From: Flavobacteriales bacterium
GTDB lineage: Bacteria; Bacteroidota; Bacteroidia; Flavobacteriales_D; Parvicellaceae
Assembly (NCBI GenBank): GCA_025210295.1
Contig: JAOASC010000028.1
Span: 62,001 to 126,000, forward strand
DNA length: 64,000 bases
Reading direction: 5' to 3'
Positions 19,266-27,536 of the stretch are shown here, in pieces (the first letter of the stretch is position 1; the number at the start of each line of letters is the position of its first letter). A model generated the notes under the pieces. That model saw nothing but the letters and a program-made list of their open reading frames with translations, had not been told where the DNA came from and did no database searches. The position numbers were made by a program, and so were the translations under genes.

Positions 19266-19913
19266 TTAATTAATAGAGCGAATTAATTCCTTAAACTCAC
19301 TTAAGACTAGTGCTGTAGCGCCCCAAACTGTTTGGTTGTTTAATTCGAAGTAAGGAGCATTGATGTATAGTTTTTCTTTTCCATATTTGTTCATTGCTAT
19401 TTTTTTTGTTTTGACATTATCTTCGTTCATAAGGTCATTTAAAGGAACATCAAAAACAAAATCAACTTCTCTTTCGTCAGGAATGTATACAGGAGGAGCG
19501 TCGATAAAACCAATAAAAGGAGTAATTAAGAAATTACTAGGAGGAATATAAACTTGTGTGAGTTCACCCAAAATATTAATCGCTTGTTTAGGGATTCCAA
19601 TTTCTTCTTCTGTTTCTCTTATTGCGGCTTCTTTAATTGTTTCTTGATGTTCTAATTTGCCGCCAGGAAAAGAAACTTGCCCTCCATGAGTCCCCTCATA
19701 GTTAGGACGTTTTATTAATGTAAAGTTAATGGATTGATTGTTATGGTGAAGTAATAACAATACTGAAGCTATTTTAGGCTCGATCTCAGAGTTTAAAATG
19801 GTTTGAGCATTTGCCCTTTTATAAGGAGCCATTTTTAAGTGAGCATCTTCTCCAGGTAGTTTATTTCCTAATAAATGATACAAATTATATAAAAAATCCT
19901 GGAAGTTATTCAT
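19266..19913 (-). CDS. NUDIX hydrolase, CoA pyrophosphatase type
   Basis: 215 residues. The Nudix box is complete (GKLEHQE, seven residues, RETEEEIG, about 86-106), and it is preceded by the CoA-specific extension LIKRPNYEGTHGGQVSFPGG (about 67-86), the UPF0035-type signature of CoA pyrophosphatases such as NudL. It hydrolyses CoA or its derivatives to 4'-phosphopantetheine and 3',5'-ADP. Its proximity to panB may be chance. The start is the only good ATG before the conserved FLYNLYHLLGNKLPGEDAH stretch. Confidence 0.9.
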   Translation of the reverse strand: MNNFQDFLYNLYHLLGNKLPGEDAHLKMAPYKRANAQTILNSEIEPKIASVLLLLHHNNQSINFTLIKRPNYEGTHGGQVSFPGGKLEHQETIKEAAIRETEEEIGIPKQAINILGELTQVYIPPSNFLITPFIGFIDAPPVYIPDEREVDFVFDVPLNDLMNEDNVKTKKIAMNKYGKEKLYINAPYFELNNQTVWGATALVLSEFKELIRSIN

Positions 19914-19975
19914 AAATAAAATATGTAATCAATTGAATAATAGTAGTTTTTGGTAAAAATACAAATAAATATACA

Positions 19976-19983
19976 TATATTTG
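19976..19983 (+). promoter_or_regulatory. putative -7 box (TATATTTG) for the PD40/OmpA-like gene
   Basis: Perfect TAnnTTTG, 63 bases upstream of the ATG at 20047. A TTG occurs 23 bases upstream of it, slightly farther than normal. Confidence 0.45.
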
Positions 19984-20046
19984 TCAGTTAAGATATAGAC
20001 TTGGCCCTAATATATAGATTGTTTAAATAATTGATAAAAAGAAAAA

Positions 20047-22131
20047 ATGAAAACTCTTGCTTTGAGCTTATTACTTTTGACTTCTTTTTTAGGAGATATA
20101 GAAGATAATGAAAAACAACTTTATAAAAAGGCTACTGCCGCTTTTGAAAAGGGTAATTATGAGGAGGCAATACTTAAATATGAGGAATTGACTGCTATGA
20201 ATAATACCAATAGTGAATATCATTTTCTTACAGGACTCTCTTACTATAAATCGAGAAAAGATTTAGCTAAGGCTGTAGAATATTTTAATAGTACTATTGA
20301 TACTTTTGATGGAGATACTATTGCTGAGACTTATTATTATCTAGGGCGTTCATACAGAGAACAAGGTGAGTTTACAAAAGCAAAAGCAGCTTTTGAAACC
20401 TTTGAGCATTTTTTAAAAGATAATGACGATGGGAATGCACTACGTACAGAGATAGAAGTCGAATATCAATGGGTTGAAAATGCCCTAGCGCATGAAGAGC
20501 GTTTGAAAAATGGCTTACGAGTTGAAGACATGAGTAGTGATTTGAATAGTGTATATGGTGATTATGCTCCTGTTTATGTTGAGGAATTAGATTTGTTAGC
20601 ATTTACTTCAAGAAGACCTGGTGTCTCAAATGAGCTTGCTTTTGACAATAAATATTATGAAGATATATACTTTTGTAAGCGAAGAGATAGCAATTGGGTG
20701 TTATTATCTGATGAAGAACATGATTTTATTTTTGATATAGAAAATACCGATGGACATGATTCTTACATTGCCTATGAAAGTCAGAAAGACTTATACATTT
20801 ACAGAGAGAATAAAATTTTTCAGCAGCGTTATGAAAATGGAGCTTGGACAACATTAAGTGAGTTTGAATTGGTTAATGATGGTTCTAAGCATACCCCAAG
20901 TGTTTCTTTTTCACCAGATGGTAACGTCCTTTATTTTGCTCATAAAGAAACTACAGGTGAAGGAGGAAAGGATATTTATTTCGCCAGAAAAAATGAGAAA
21001 AATGAATGGTCAAAGCCTAAAAATTTAGCAAAAGTGAATACGCGTTTTGATGAAGACGGGCCATTTGTTTCTAGAGATGGTAAAACATTATATTTTTCAT
21101 CAAAAGGTCATAATAGTATGGGGGGATTTGACTTCTTTAAGTTGGATTTAACAGACGAAAATGCTGAACCAGTTCGTATGCCTGAACCATATAATTCATT
21201 AGCAGACGATATTTTCATTGATATTAGTAATGATGAACGCCATGGATTTATTTCATCAAATAGGAATGGTTCAATAGGGGATATGGATATTTTTGAAATT
21301 TTCTACAAACCTTATCAAACGAAATTTGAAGGATTGGCTGTTTATGAAAATGATCAAACACCAGCAGCTGCAGAAATTATTATCATCGATAAAACAACTA
21401 ACAAAGAGGTGACTCGAATTACTCCTGATCCTAAAACAGGAAAATATGAAGTTGTTTTAGAGAATAGTAAAACATATGTGTTTAATGTAAATGGAACAGA
21501 AGATCATCAGGCATTTTCAAACGAATTAGTTGTTCCTGAGCAAGAAAGAGATATCAATTCAATTCAATTAATAGCGTTGAAAAAAATAATGAATGAAGAA
21601 GGGCAACACAATGCTAATGTGCTTGCAATAACTTCTGACTTTGATAATAATGCCAATACCATTTCTATAGAGAATCAACCAGAATTTAAAGCAGAAAATG
21701 AGTTGGTAAATGTGATTCTAGATACTATTCCAATTGAGCTGTTTAAAATGGCTGATGCTAATTTTGAACGCTTTTTTGGGTATAACCAAAATGAAATCAC
21801 AAATGAAGCTCGTTTTAATACCTTTTTAGCGAATTTAGAAAAAGCTATTAAACAGGAGAGCAAGATTGTGATAGAAATAGAAGCTAGTGCTTCAAAAGTT
21901 CCTACTCGTACATTTAGAACCAATACTAGATTGGCAAAAAGAAGAGCTGAAGTTCCTCGTAAGAAAATAGAAGCTTATTTTAAAAGTAAAAATATTGATA
22001 TAAGCGAAGCTATTGTTTTTAATGAAAACTGTAAAGTACAAGGACCTAGTTACAAAAATGACTTTGAGAAAAATAGATTGATGTATGAGCAATTCCAATT
22101 TGTAAAAATTAGAGTGACTAAAGCTAATTAA
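20047..22131 (+). CDS. TPR, PD40 beta-propeller and OmpA-like protein
   Basis: 694 residues with a short signal peptide (to about 17). TPR units are at about 22-120 (AAFEKGNYEEAILKYEEL, AETYYYLGRSYREQGEFTKA), then PD40/WD40-like propeller blades (PSVSFSPDGNVLYFAHKE, PFVSRDGKTLYFSSKG, DIFIDISNDERHGFISSN). A carboxypeptidase-regulatory-like sandwich is at about 435-500 and a divergent OmpA-like region at the end (residues about 590-690, TNTRLAKRRAEVPRKKIEAY). This order is the T9SS/gliding-associated PorE-like or OmpA-family layout in Bacteroidota. The OmpA part is unusual and lacks the canonical NRRVE motif, so peptidoglycan binding is uncertain. Monocistronic, with a strong terminator. Confidence 0.85.
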   Translation: MKTLALSLLLLTSFLGDIEDNEKQLYKKATAAFEKGNYEEAILKYEELTAMNNTNSEYHFLTGLSYYKSRKDLAKAVEYFNSTIDTFDGDTIAETYYYLGRSYREQGEFTKAKAAFETFEHFLKDNDDGNALRTEIEVEYQWVENALAHEERLKNGLRVEDMSSDLNSVYGDYAPVYVEELDLLAFTSRRPGVSNELAFDNKYYEDIYFCKRRDSNWVLLSDEEHDFIFDIENTDGHDSYIAYESQKDLYIYRENKIFQQRYENGAWTTLSEFELVNDGSKHTPSVSFSPDGNVLYFAHKETTGEGGKDIYFARKNEKNEWSKPKNLAKVNTRFDEDGPFVSRDGKTLYFSSKGHNSMGGFDFFKLDLTDENAEPVRMPEPYNSLADDIFIDISNDERHGFISSNRNGSIGDMDIFEIFYKPYQTKFEGLAVYENDQTPAAAEIIIIDKTTNKEVTRITPDPKTGKYEVVLENSKTYVFNVNGTEDHQAFSNELVVPEQERDINSIQLIALKKIMNEEGQHNANVLAITSDFDNNANTISIENQPEFKAENELVNVILDTIPIELFKMADANFERFFGYNQNEITNEARFNTFLANLEKAIKQESKIVIEIEASASKVPTRTFRTNTRLAKRRAEVPRKKIEAYFKSKNIDISEAIVFNENCKVQGPSYKNDFEKNRLMYEQFQFVKIRVTKAN

Positions 22132-22155
22132 TAAAAAGAACCTTGATAAAGAATC

Positions 22156-22185
22156 GCCTCTAATGAGTCCATTAGAGGCTTTTTT
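22156..22185 (+). terminator. rho-independent terminator touching the next start codon
   Basis: GCCTCTAAT and ATTAGAGGC form a 9-bp stem with a 6-base loop, followed by six T at 22180-22185. The ATG of the next gene begins at 22186, so the hairpin takes up the whole space where a ribosome site would be. Confidence 0.85.
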
Positions 22186-22875
22186 ATGCAAAAAAAATCA
22201 TCAACATATCAGTTTTACAATCATTTAGAAAACTTACTGGGAGTACAGTGTGATGAAACCGTTGAGTTTATTCCTTATGAAAGCTATAATACTAATGTCG
22301 TTTCCAATAAGTTTAAGGTATATCAAGACTGGTGGGTTGCAAAACCAGAGGTAGTTGTCTCAAAGATTAAAGCATTAATGGGAGCTAGTGATCGGATTTT
22401 TGCCCGAAAAACCAAACTAAAAAAGATTGATAAGCCTACTGCCAATGCCTTTTTAGAGGAAAACCATATTTATGGAACAACCAAGGCCAAACATAAAATA
22501 GGCTTGTTTTATAAGAATGATTTGGTTGCTGTAGCAACTTTTTCAGCTCAACGAAATTTAGCTGTAGGGCGTTCTTCAGAATTGATTCGCTTTTGTTCTA
22601 AAAATGGAACGGTAATCGTAGGGGGATTAGATAAGCTTCTGAAATATTATATCAAAGAATATTCCCCAGATCATATAATGACCTATGTAGATAAAGATTG
22701 GGGGAGTGGTGAGGCATTTTTGAATTTAGGGTTTGAATTGACTTCTGAGAGAGCGTTTAATCGATATACTGTTGATAGAACCTCAGGGAAAAGAATGTTG
22801 CTTACCGGTAAGAATGTAGCTAATGGACTGTCAATAAAAAATAGTGGAAGTTCAAAGTTAGAGTTGATTGTATGA
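22186..22875 (+). CDS. GNAT-like domain protein of the phage/homing-endonuclease-associated type
   Basis: 229 residues. About 85-195 hold a GNAT-like core: ANAFLEENHIYGTTKAKHKI, GLFYKNDLVAVATFS, SELIRFCSKNGTVIVGGLDK, DHIMTYVDKDWGSGEAFLNL. This pattern is familiar from domains in phage proteins, where they are fused to homing endonucleases or act alone, and it recalls Mom-like acyltransferase folds. The N-terminal ~80 residues could be a remnant of a nuclease-like or DNA-binding part, but no catalytic motif is visible. The start at 22186 directly abuts the upstream terminator T-run. An alternative start is the Met at residue 64, which would lose a coherent N-terminal part. The function is uncertain; a mobile origin is possible. 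Confidence 0.65.
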   Translation: MQKKSSTYQFYNHLENLLGVQCDETVEFIPYESYNTNVVSNKFKVYQDWWVAKPEVVVSKIKALMGASDRIFARKTKLKKIDKPTANAFLEENHIYGTTKAKHKIGLFYKNDLVAVATFSAQRNLAVGRSSELIRFCSKNGTVIVGGLDKLLKYYIKEYSPDHIMTYVDKDWGSGEAFLNLGFELTSERAFNRYTVDRTSGKRMLLTGKNVANGLSIKNSGSSKLELIV

Positions 22876-23206
22876 ATGCTGTTGTGCATTTATTACGAAT
22901 AAACTTTGTTCCTCAACTAAATCACTTTTAAAGTATCGAAGTTAAGTTAATATTTAGAATGTGAAGTATACTGCTGCTTATGAAAATAAGCATTTAGTAT
23001 TGGATATAAGGGAGGTTTTATAGTTGTTTATGTTTTGCGTATTAATACCTGTTTTTTTATTACGAGTATTTCTACGCTAATTTTTTTTGTACTCATTATT
23101 GATATTTGTAGTGTAATAAAAGAGCAATAGAGTAGCTACTATTTTTTCGTTACAAAGGCGTAATCTGAAAAGCCTATTTAAACAGAGTAAGAACAAAAAA
23201 AAAATT
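22876..23206. other. 331-base intergenic region upstream of accessory cluster 1
   Basis: A/T-rich, no ORF or tRNA. Its last 75 bases hold the element shared with two other loci (23132-23191). A GATATTTG at about 23100 is one change from a -7 box. Nothing else was recognised. Confidence 0.5.
23132..23191 (+). promoter_or_regulatory. shared upstream element, copy 1 (RhiA-like gene)
   Basis: GTAG (23132-23135, within GTAGCTAC), 21 bases, GGCGTAATCTGAAAAGCC (23157-23174), 5 bases, AAACAGAGTAAG ending 23191, then 15 bases to the ATG at 23207. The same order and spacing recur at 47378-47440 and 51913-51971. GGC and GCC could pair here, whereas the other two copies have GGT and ACC, a compensatory change. 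It may be a promoter/operator, a leader RNA, or both. Confidence 0.6.
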
Positions 23207-23869
23207 ATGACAACTTACAACATTGATTTTAGAAATGAGACAGGAGACACTTGGACTTTATGTGTGTATCAAAAACTTCCAGATTCACCTGGTTTAGATA
23301 GTGTATCATGGAAACAAACGACAGTGCCAAAAAAAGGAGAGTCAGGAGTTGAATGGAACATCCAATACCTAGCTTGCTTAGCAAATTACAAGCAAATAGG
23401 TGGAAAAGGTGTGTATAAATCAACACAAAAGTTAGATACTAACCTTGGCCAAAAATGGAAGTGTGAATTTAAAGATGATGTTCAACAATTGTTTCAAGAT
23501 GGATCTACAACTGAAGGGCAATTATTAATCACCAATAAATCTGAGCGTTTGGCGAATTTAGCCATTGGTATGGATGGTGACATCGCTTTAGTAAAAAAAG
23601 ATGTTTATAGTGGAAATAGTGCGCAGTTTACTGCAAAACCTAAGTATTATGTTGCATTATTTAACAACTTAGAAAAAGGAGAGGTGATCTCTGGAAATCA
23701 GGTGCATGGACCATTAGAAGTCGTTTTTGAAGGAGGTCAAACTTCAAAGGAGTATATAGCAAGAATTGAAGGTGAAAAATTCATCTTTGAAGAAGCAGGG
23801 TCATCAAACGCTCTTGAAGCGCCACTTGCTCAAGTTAATGAACGAATTAAAAGTTTATTGGCTAAATAA
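23207..23869 (+). CDS. RhiA-like family protein, first gene of accessory cluster 1
   Basis: 220 residues, no signal peptide or membrane segment. The pattern DFRNETGDTWTLCVYQKLPD, VEWNIQYLACLANY, then TEGQLLITNKSERLANLAIG, MDGDIALV and FTAKPKYYVALFNNLEKGEV resembles the rhizosphere-induced RhiA proteins, a family of unknown function that in Rhizobium is controlled by quorum sensing. The similarity was judged from memory of the pattern, not from an alignment. It follows copy 1 of the shared element by 15 bases and is followed by a strong hairpin at 23887-23916, so it is likely expressed more highly than the two genes behind it. Confidence 0.7.
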   Translation: MTTYNIDFRNETGDTWTLCVYQKLPDSPGLDSVSWKQTTVPKKGESGVEWNIQYLACLANYKQIGGKGVYKSTQKLDTNLGQKWKCEFKDDVQQLFQDGSTTEGQLLITNKSERLANLAIGMDGDIALVKKDVYSGNSAQFTAKPKYYVALFNNLEKGEVISGNQVHGPLEVVFEGGQTSKEYIARIEGEKFIFEEAGSSNALEAPLAQVNERIKSLLAK

Positions 23870-23886
23870 ATAGCATTAATGATCAA

Positions 23887-23916
23887 GTCACCTCTAAAGC
23901 ATTAGAGGTGACTTTT
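23887..23916 (+). terminator. intra-cluster terminator or attenuator
   Basis: GTCACCTCTAA and TTAGAGGTGAC form an 11-bp perfect stem with the loop AGCA, followed by four T then ATG-TTTCATT. It separates the RhiA-like gene from the two same-strand genes downstream, for which no separate promoter is obvious. Confidence 0.75.
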
Positions 23917-23958
23917 ATGTTTCATTAATTGAATTTGGATTCAACAAAAAATAAAATT

Positions 23959-24990
23959 ATGGACATCTCAACAAAAGATATGTTGTTTGCAATGCAACAG
24001 CACAACCTCGTATATAATTATAATTTTCTTTATTATAGCAATAAAGATTCAAATGATATTGTGGGGTATAATCACCCTGATGGTTGGTTATATCAAGATA
24101 AAGGAGCAAATGCTGAAATTGGGTTTGATGAAGGAACTGGTTCCTGTCTTATTCAAAAGAGTAGCGACGATACTATGATGACCTTTAAACAAGTGATTAG
24201 TGAATTCCCAAGATGGGAAGCCAAGCTCTTAGGTCAAAAGGTAAGCACATGTTTTGTTGTTCAGAACCCGTCTTCTGCTACAGTAGATTTTGAATTGACT
24301 TTTTACATTAGCGATGGATGTTCAACAAGTACTAAAACAATAGTGTTAAAGTCAGGTGAGCAAAAAAAGATAGCTCTTGAAATCAATATCGATCAAGAGG
24401 CAAAAAAACTTGAGATTCATCTTGAATGTTCTACGCCTAAAGCAATTATTTATGTGAATAGAGTTTACGCAAATATAGGGGAGGTTGCATTAGAGAATTT
24501 ACCCTGTATCGTAAATGGGATAATTGGTGAAAGGAAACAGTATGTAGCGACAAATAATGCTCCTGCTGAAGAACTTTCATTGTGTAATGGAGTACTAGAG
24601 TTAACAGATAAATATACACGCTTGAGGTCTGTAATTAACAACAGGTTTGGAATCAACGATGAAACAAAGAACCCATATCTAATTAATATGGGGGGATACT
24701 TTAGCAGAGCATGGGATAATGGGAGTGGAATTGACCCCGATGCAGCTGACAGAACCTCACCAGAAAAAGGTGTCATAAAAGGAGATAATGTAAGTACATT
24801 AGAAAAAGATATTTTTCTTAAACATCATCATGGACTTAATTTCTCATTTGATAAGCCTATTCCTACAGGAAAAGAAGGAACTGCTACAGTTGTAAATACG
24901 GCTACTAAATCGACAACAGAAGATGAGTCGGAGGGAAAAGAAACAAGACCTATTAACATTGCTGAGCTTTATACAATTAAATGGGCATAA
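23959..24990 (+). CDS. tail-collar-like fibre protein with N-terminal carbohydrate-binding-like domain
   Basis: 343 residues from the ATG at 23959; an open frame runs up to a TTG at 23929, but MDISTKDMLFAMQQ is the better start. The N-terminal ~160 residues look like a jelly-roll carbohydrate-binding module as found near phage fibre tips (NLVYNYNFLYYSN, HPDGWLYQDKGANAEIGFDE). The C-terminal part YLINMGGYFSRAWDNGSGID, PDAADRTSP, GDNVSTLEKD, HHHG matches the end of phage tail-collar and short-fibre domains (the usual KSHNHG becomes LKHHHG). No signal peptide, and no other phage gene nearby. Probably a domesticated binding fibre or free lectin-like protein. Role inferred. Confidence 0.7.
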   Translation: MDISTKDMLFAMQQHNLVYNYNFLYYSNKDSNDIVGYNHPDGWLYQDKGANAEIGFDEGTGSCLIQKSSDDTMMTFKQVISEFPRWEAKLLGQKVSTCFVVQNPSSATVDFELTFYISDGCSTSTKTIVLKSGEQKKIALEINIDQEAKKLEIHLECSTPKAIIYVNRVYANIGEVALENLPCIVNGIIGERKQYVATNNAPAEELSLCNGVLELTDKYTRLRSVINNRFGINDETKNPYLINMGGYFSRAWDNGSGIDPDAADRTSPEKGVIKGDNVSTLEKDIFLKHHHGLNFSFDKPIPTGKEGTATVVNTATKSTTEDESEGKETRPINIAELYTIKWA

Positions 24991-25032
24991 TTAGCTTATG
25001 CTTTTAATACATTAACAAATAATATTACAAAA

Positions 25033-25524
25033 ATGAGTGTACAAGTAACCAATAAAGATATAGTCCTTTTAGGACACGGAAGCTATCCTGGAGGAGCAAA
25101 AAATACCAAACTTCCAGAAGAAATCGATTTATACATCTTACAACCCGTAGGATATACATTAATGACAGATGTAGCCGAAGCTTTAATAAAGCAACAGCTA
25201 ATTTCAAAGCTGGTTTTACACCACGAAAATAGTGGGAAAGATGAGTTGATTAATCCTCCAATGGCTGTATATAAAGGAGGTGATAATGCCCCTGACTTAA
25301 CCTTATATGATTTAGGTAGTCTTTCTGATTGGGGAAGAAGAGTTATAGGGAGTAAAAAGAATGTTGTAACTGTAGGGGAAGCTACTTTGTTATCTGAATT
25401 AATTCGTTCGAATGAAAAAATTCAAGAAGCAATCAAAGCTTTACCTAAAGGTGAAAAATTAAAATTATATTGGTCAGCATGCGCGAGTCAAGTATCTGGA
25501 AATAGTGCGAGTTTGCCAAAATAA
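25033..25524 (+). CDS. Stv-domain-like protein, third gene of accessory cluster 1
   Basis: 163 residues, no signal peptide. DIVLLGHGSYPGGAKNTKLP at the start, a middle YDLGSLSDWG, and LKLYWSACASQVSG at the end resemble the putative adhesin Stv domain known from polymorphic toxin systems. This is a pattern judgement and not a search result. The HGSY and YWSAC blocks may be the functional site. It lies 42 bases behind the tail-collar-like gene, ends before a strong terminator, and likely works with it. Whether it is a toxin, processing domain or adhesin is not known. Confidence 0.6.
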   Translation: MSVQVTNKDIVLLGHGSYPGGAKNTKLPEEIDLYILQPVGYTLMTDVAEALIKQQLISKLVLHHENSGKDELINPPMAVYKGGDNAPDLTLYDLGSLSDWGRRVIGSKKNVVTVGEATLLSELIRSNEKIQEAIKALPKGEKLKLYWSACASQVSGNSASLPK

Positions 25525-25542
25525 TTTTATGACATAGCTTTC

Positions 25543-25574
25543 AAAAACGCTTAATCATAGAATTAAGCGTTTTT
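25543..25574. terminator. bidirectional terminator after accessory cluster 1
   Basis: AAAAACGCTTAAT pairs with ATTAAGCGTTTTT around a 6-base loop (25556-25561). It serves the plus-strand cluster and perhaps also the minus-strand DsbA-like gene that stops at 25640. Confidence 0.85.
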
Positions 25575-25639
25575 GTTTTAACCTTTATAATTGAATGAGT
25601 GCATGAAATTGATTAGAGTATAGCTCTATTCTGGTGGAT

Positions 25640-26674
25640 TTATTGTTTTGTCCAAATCGAACCATTTTTAGTACTAAACTTCAATAAAAATCCTTTTTGA
25701 GTCAGTGTGTTCAGTACTTGTTCTGCTTGGGCTCTAGGAGTCTCTGATAATTCTGAAAACTCACGTGCGGTAAGAGATTTAAATTTAGAAAAAAGTGTTT
25801 CCCAATCTTTGTCGTAAGTGTTTTTTACAATTGTAGGCAATGCCTTTTGTACAGCAGCTTCATAATCAGTATATGCTTTCGCACCAAAAATCATTTCTTG
25901 AACGCCTGATTTATTGATGAAAATTAAGGTAGGGAATCCTCTAACTCCATATTTTCTGGCTAGCTCCAGGTCTTCTTGAAACAAAAGGAGCGCTTTTCCC
26001 AATATATCTTTTTGGAGTTGTTTCTCATCCAAACCAACACTTTTTGCAGCTGTTAAAAGATGTTCTTGTTTTGAAATATTAACCTTTTTGAGAAAGACCA
26101 TTTCTCTAATTGCTCTTAAGAATAACAATGCCTTTTTAGAAGATTGAAGCTGTGCTGCTTTAAAAGTAATAGATGGAGGATAAGATGAATCAAGCGGATC
26201 TTCTAGCCACACATCGCCATCAATAGGCATATCATAGTATGCACTCACTTCATCCCAATGGTGTGCTACATCGGAAGGTTTGCTAATACCGCCACTATTA
26301 TAGCTCCAATCGGGTAATAGACCACCCATTCTATATGTTATATCTAGCTGTTCGCCATATTCTAATTTTAATCTTTTGAGTTGAGGCTCTATACCCCAGC
26401 AGGAAGAACAAATAGGATCGGTAAAGTAGATAATTTTTAATTGTTGCTCAGTTAATTGAACTTCATGGTTTGAAGCCGAATCATTTTCAATGTGATAGTC
26501 AACCTCACAACTCCCCGTTTGAGGATCGCACAAGAGGGGATTATTCGATTGGGATGTTTCTTTGGTGTTCATATTTTTCGTATTCGAATATTCTTGACAA
26601 GCTGCCGTATACCAAGCAACAATTAATAGCATCAATAGCTGTATTTTTTTTAGCGTATATATGTTGGTGGTCAT
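25640..26674 (-). CDS. DsbA/YjbH-family thioredoxin-fold lipoprotein
   Basis: 344 residues. A hydrophobic N-terminus ends in a lipobox-like YTAAC (Cys26), so it is probably a periplasm-facing lipoprotein. After a spacer, the thioredoxin-like domain begins IIYFTDPICSSCWGIEPQLK with a CSSC pair at 89-92, in the style of the DsbA_5/YjbH family DPxCxWCW. GVRGFPTLIFINK carries the cis-Pro. The C-terminal 60 residues look like a small winged helix (LTAREFSELSETPRAQAEQV then LNTLTQKGFLLKF), as in the family. Likely a thiol oxidoreductase; the CSSC spacing would allow disulphide chemistry. The odd point is an exported form of a usually cytoplasmic family. Confidence 0.75.
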   Translation of the reverse strand: MTTNIYTLKKIQLLMLLIVAWYTAACQEYSNTKNMNTKETSQSNNPLLCDPQTGSCEVDYHIENDSASNHEVQLTEQQLKIIYFTDPICSSCWGIEPQLKRLKLEYGEQLDITYRMGGLLPDWSYNSGGISKPSDVAHHWDEVSAYYDMPIDGDVWLEDPLDSSYPPSITFKAAQLQSSKKALLFLRAIREMVFLKKVNISKQEHLLTAAKSVGLDEKQLQKDILGKALLLFQEDLELARKYGVRGFPTLIFINKSGVQEMIFGAKAYTDYEAAVQKALPTIVKNTYDKDWETLFSKFKSLTAREFSELSETPRAQAEQVLNTLTQKGFLLKFSTKNGSIWTKQ

Positions 26675-26713
26675 TATATCTTCTCTAATAAAGAGGTTAT
26701 GGAGTGATAAAAG

Positions 26714-27442
26714 TTAATAAAACCTATCATTTTCGCATCGATGTCTATGCCAATGTTGTTCTAAAAACGTTTTAAATAATTTCAAGTCTTTTAAAGCGGG
26801 ACTAGGCTTATATTCTCCGCCATAGGGAGTATCACCCTTACAAATCATTGTAGAACCTCTCAATGCATATTTGTTTTTACCCTCATACATGATTATTTTC
26901 ATGGTCCCTGGATCCATTCCTCCTCTACAAATTAAGACATAAGGTATTGAGACCTCAGTAATTCCATCATGATCTAAATCTGTGATAGTGGTTGCTTTGG
27001 GAACAAACCCTGCAAACCAATCGACACCAAAACATTCGTTATAGTCGTATATTCTCCATGTTTTATGGTATTTTTTTTCTCCTTTTGGTTTGGTAAACAA
27101 ATAAGCATAGATTTCTGCTTTGTCTTGGAGCATATAGGTAGTAGCTCCTTCTTCATAGTCTTTCCATAGGAAGTGTCCAGTTACAGTTTGAATTAAGATA
27201 TGCTCTCCTTCATTATCTTGCCATTGTAACGCCTCAACTACACTGCCTCTAAAATCTAAATACTTTGGAATATCATCGTAGTAAATAGTATCTATAGCTA
27301 TTGATCGGTCAGAGTTTTCTTGATCCCATATTCCCAGCCAAACATCAGGTTCTAAGGATCTAAACTTTTCTTGATGCTCTTTGGTTTGCCCCAAAATAGA
27401 ATGGGCTATTAATAAGAGAATTACAGTGATTTTTAGTTGCAT
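26714..27442 (-). CDS. secreted protein, possibly of the M949_RS01915-type surface polysaccharide family
   Basis: 242 residues with a signal peptide (cleavage after SILGQ, about residue 18). The second half, TDLDHDGITEVSIPYVLICR, GGMDPGTMKIIMYEG, KNKYALRGST, recalls the family annotated after Riemerella M949_RS01915, linked to surface polysaccharide; the TDLDHDGITE part looks like a single FG-GAP-type calcium loop. The similarity is from memory and modest. It lies on the same strand as the DsbA-like gene with a 39-base gap, so they may share a transcript. A strong hairpin separates it from the molybdenum operon. Confidence 0.55.
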   Translation of the reverse strand: MQLKITVILLLIAHSILGQTKEHQEKFRSLEPDVWLGIWDQENSDRSIAIDTIYYDDIPKYLDFRGSVVEALQWQDNEGEHILIQTVTGHFLWKDYEEGATTYMLQDKAEIYAYLFTKPKGEKKYHKTWRIYDYNECFGVDWFAGFVPKATTITDLDHDGITEVSIPYVLICRGGMDPGTMKIIMYEGKNKYALRGSTMICKGDTPYGGEYKPSPALKDLKLFKTFLEQHWHRHRCENDRFY

Positions 27443-27488
27443 AAAATAGATTGCAGAGTAACCAGTTAAAAGTTTGTGGGGGAATGAC

Positions 27489-27530
27489 TTTTTTTATTCC
27501 ATAACTCCTAAAAGTTATGGAATAAAAAAA
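27489..27530. terminator. very strong bidirectional terminator after mosB
   Basis: An 18-bp perfect stem (27489-27506 with 27513-27530) around CCTAAA, with T and A runs forming the outer part. It lies 7 bases past the mosB stop. Confidence 0.9.
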
Positions 27531-27536
27531 ACAGTA

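Noticed and set aside
23959-24990. Prophage remnant around the tail-collar-like gene
   Set aside because: No integrase, terminase, capsid, portal or attachment-site repeats nearby; flanking genes are not phage-like apart from the GNAT-type gene.
27455-27470. CAGAGTA upstream of the gene at 27442 as a fourth copy of the shared element
   Set aside because: It is on the wrong strand relative to the gene and lacks the GTAG and GAAAARCC parts.
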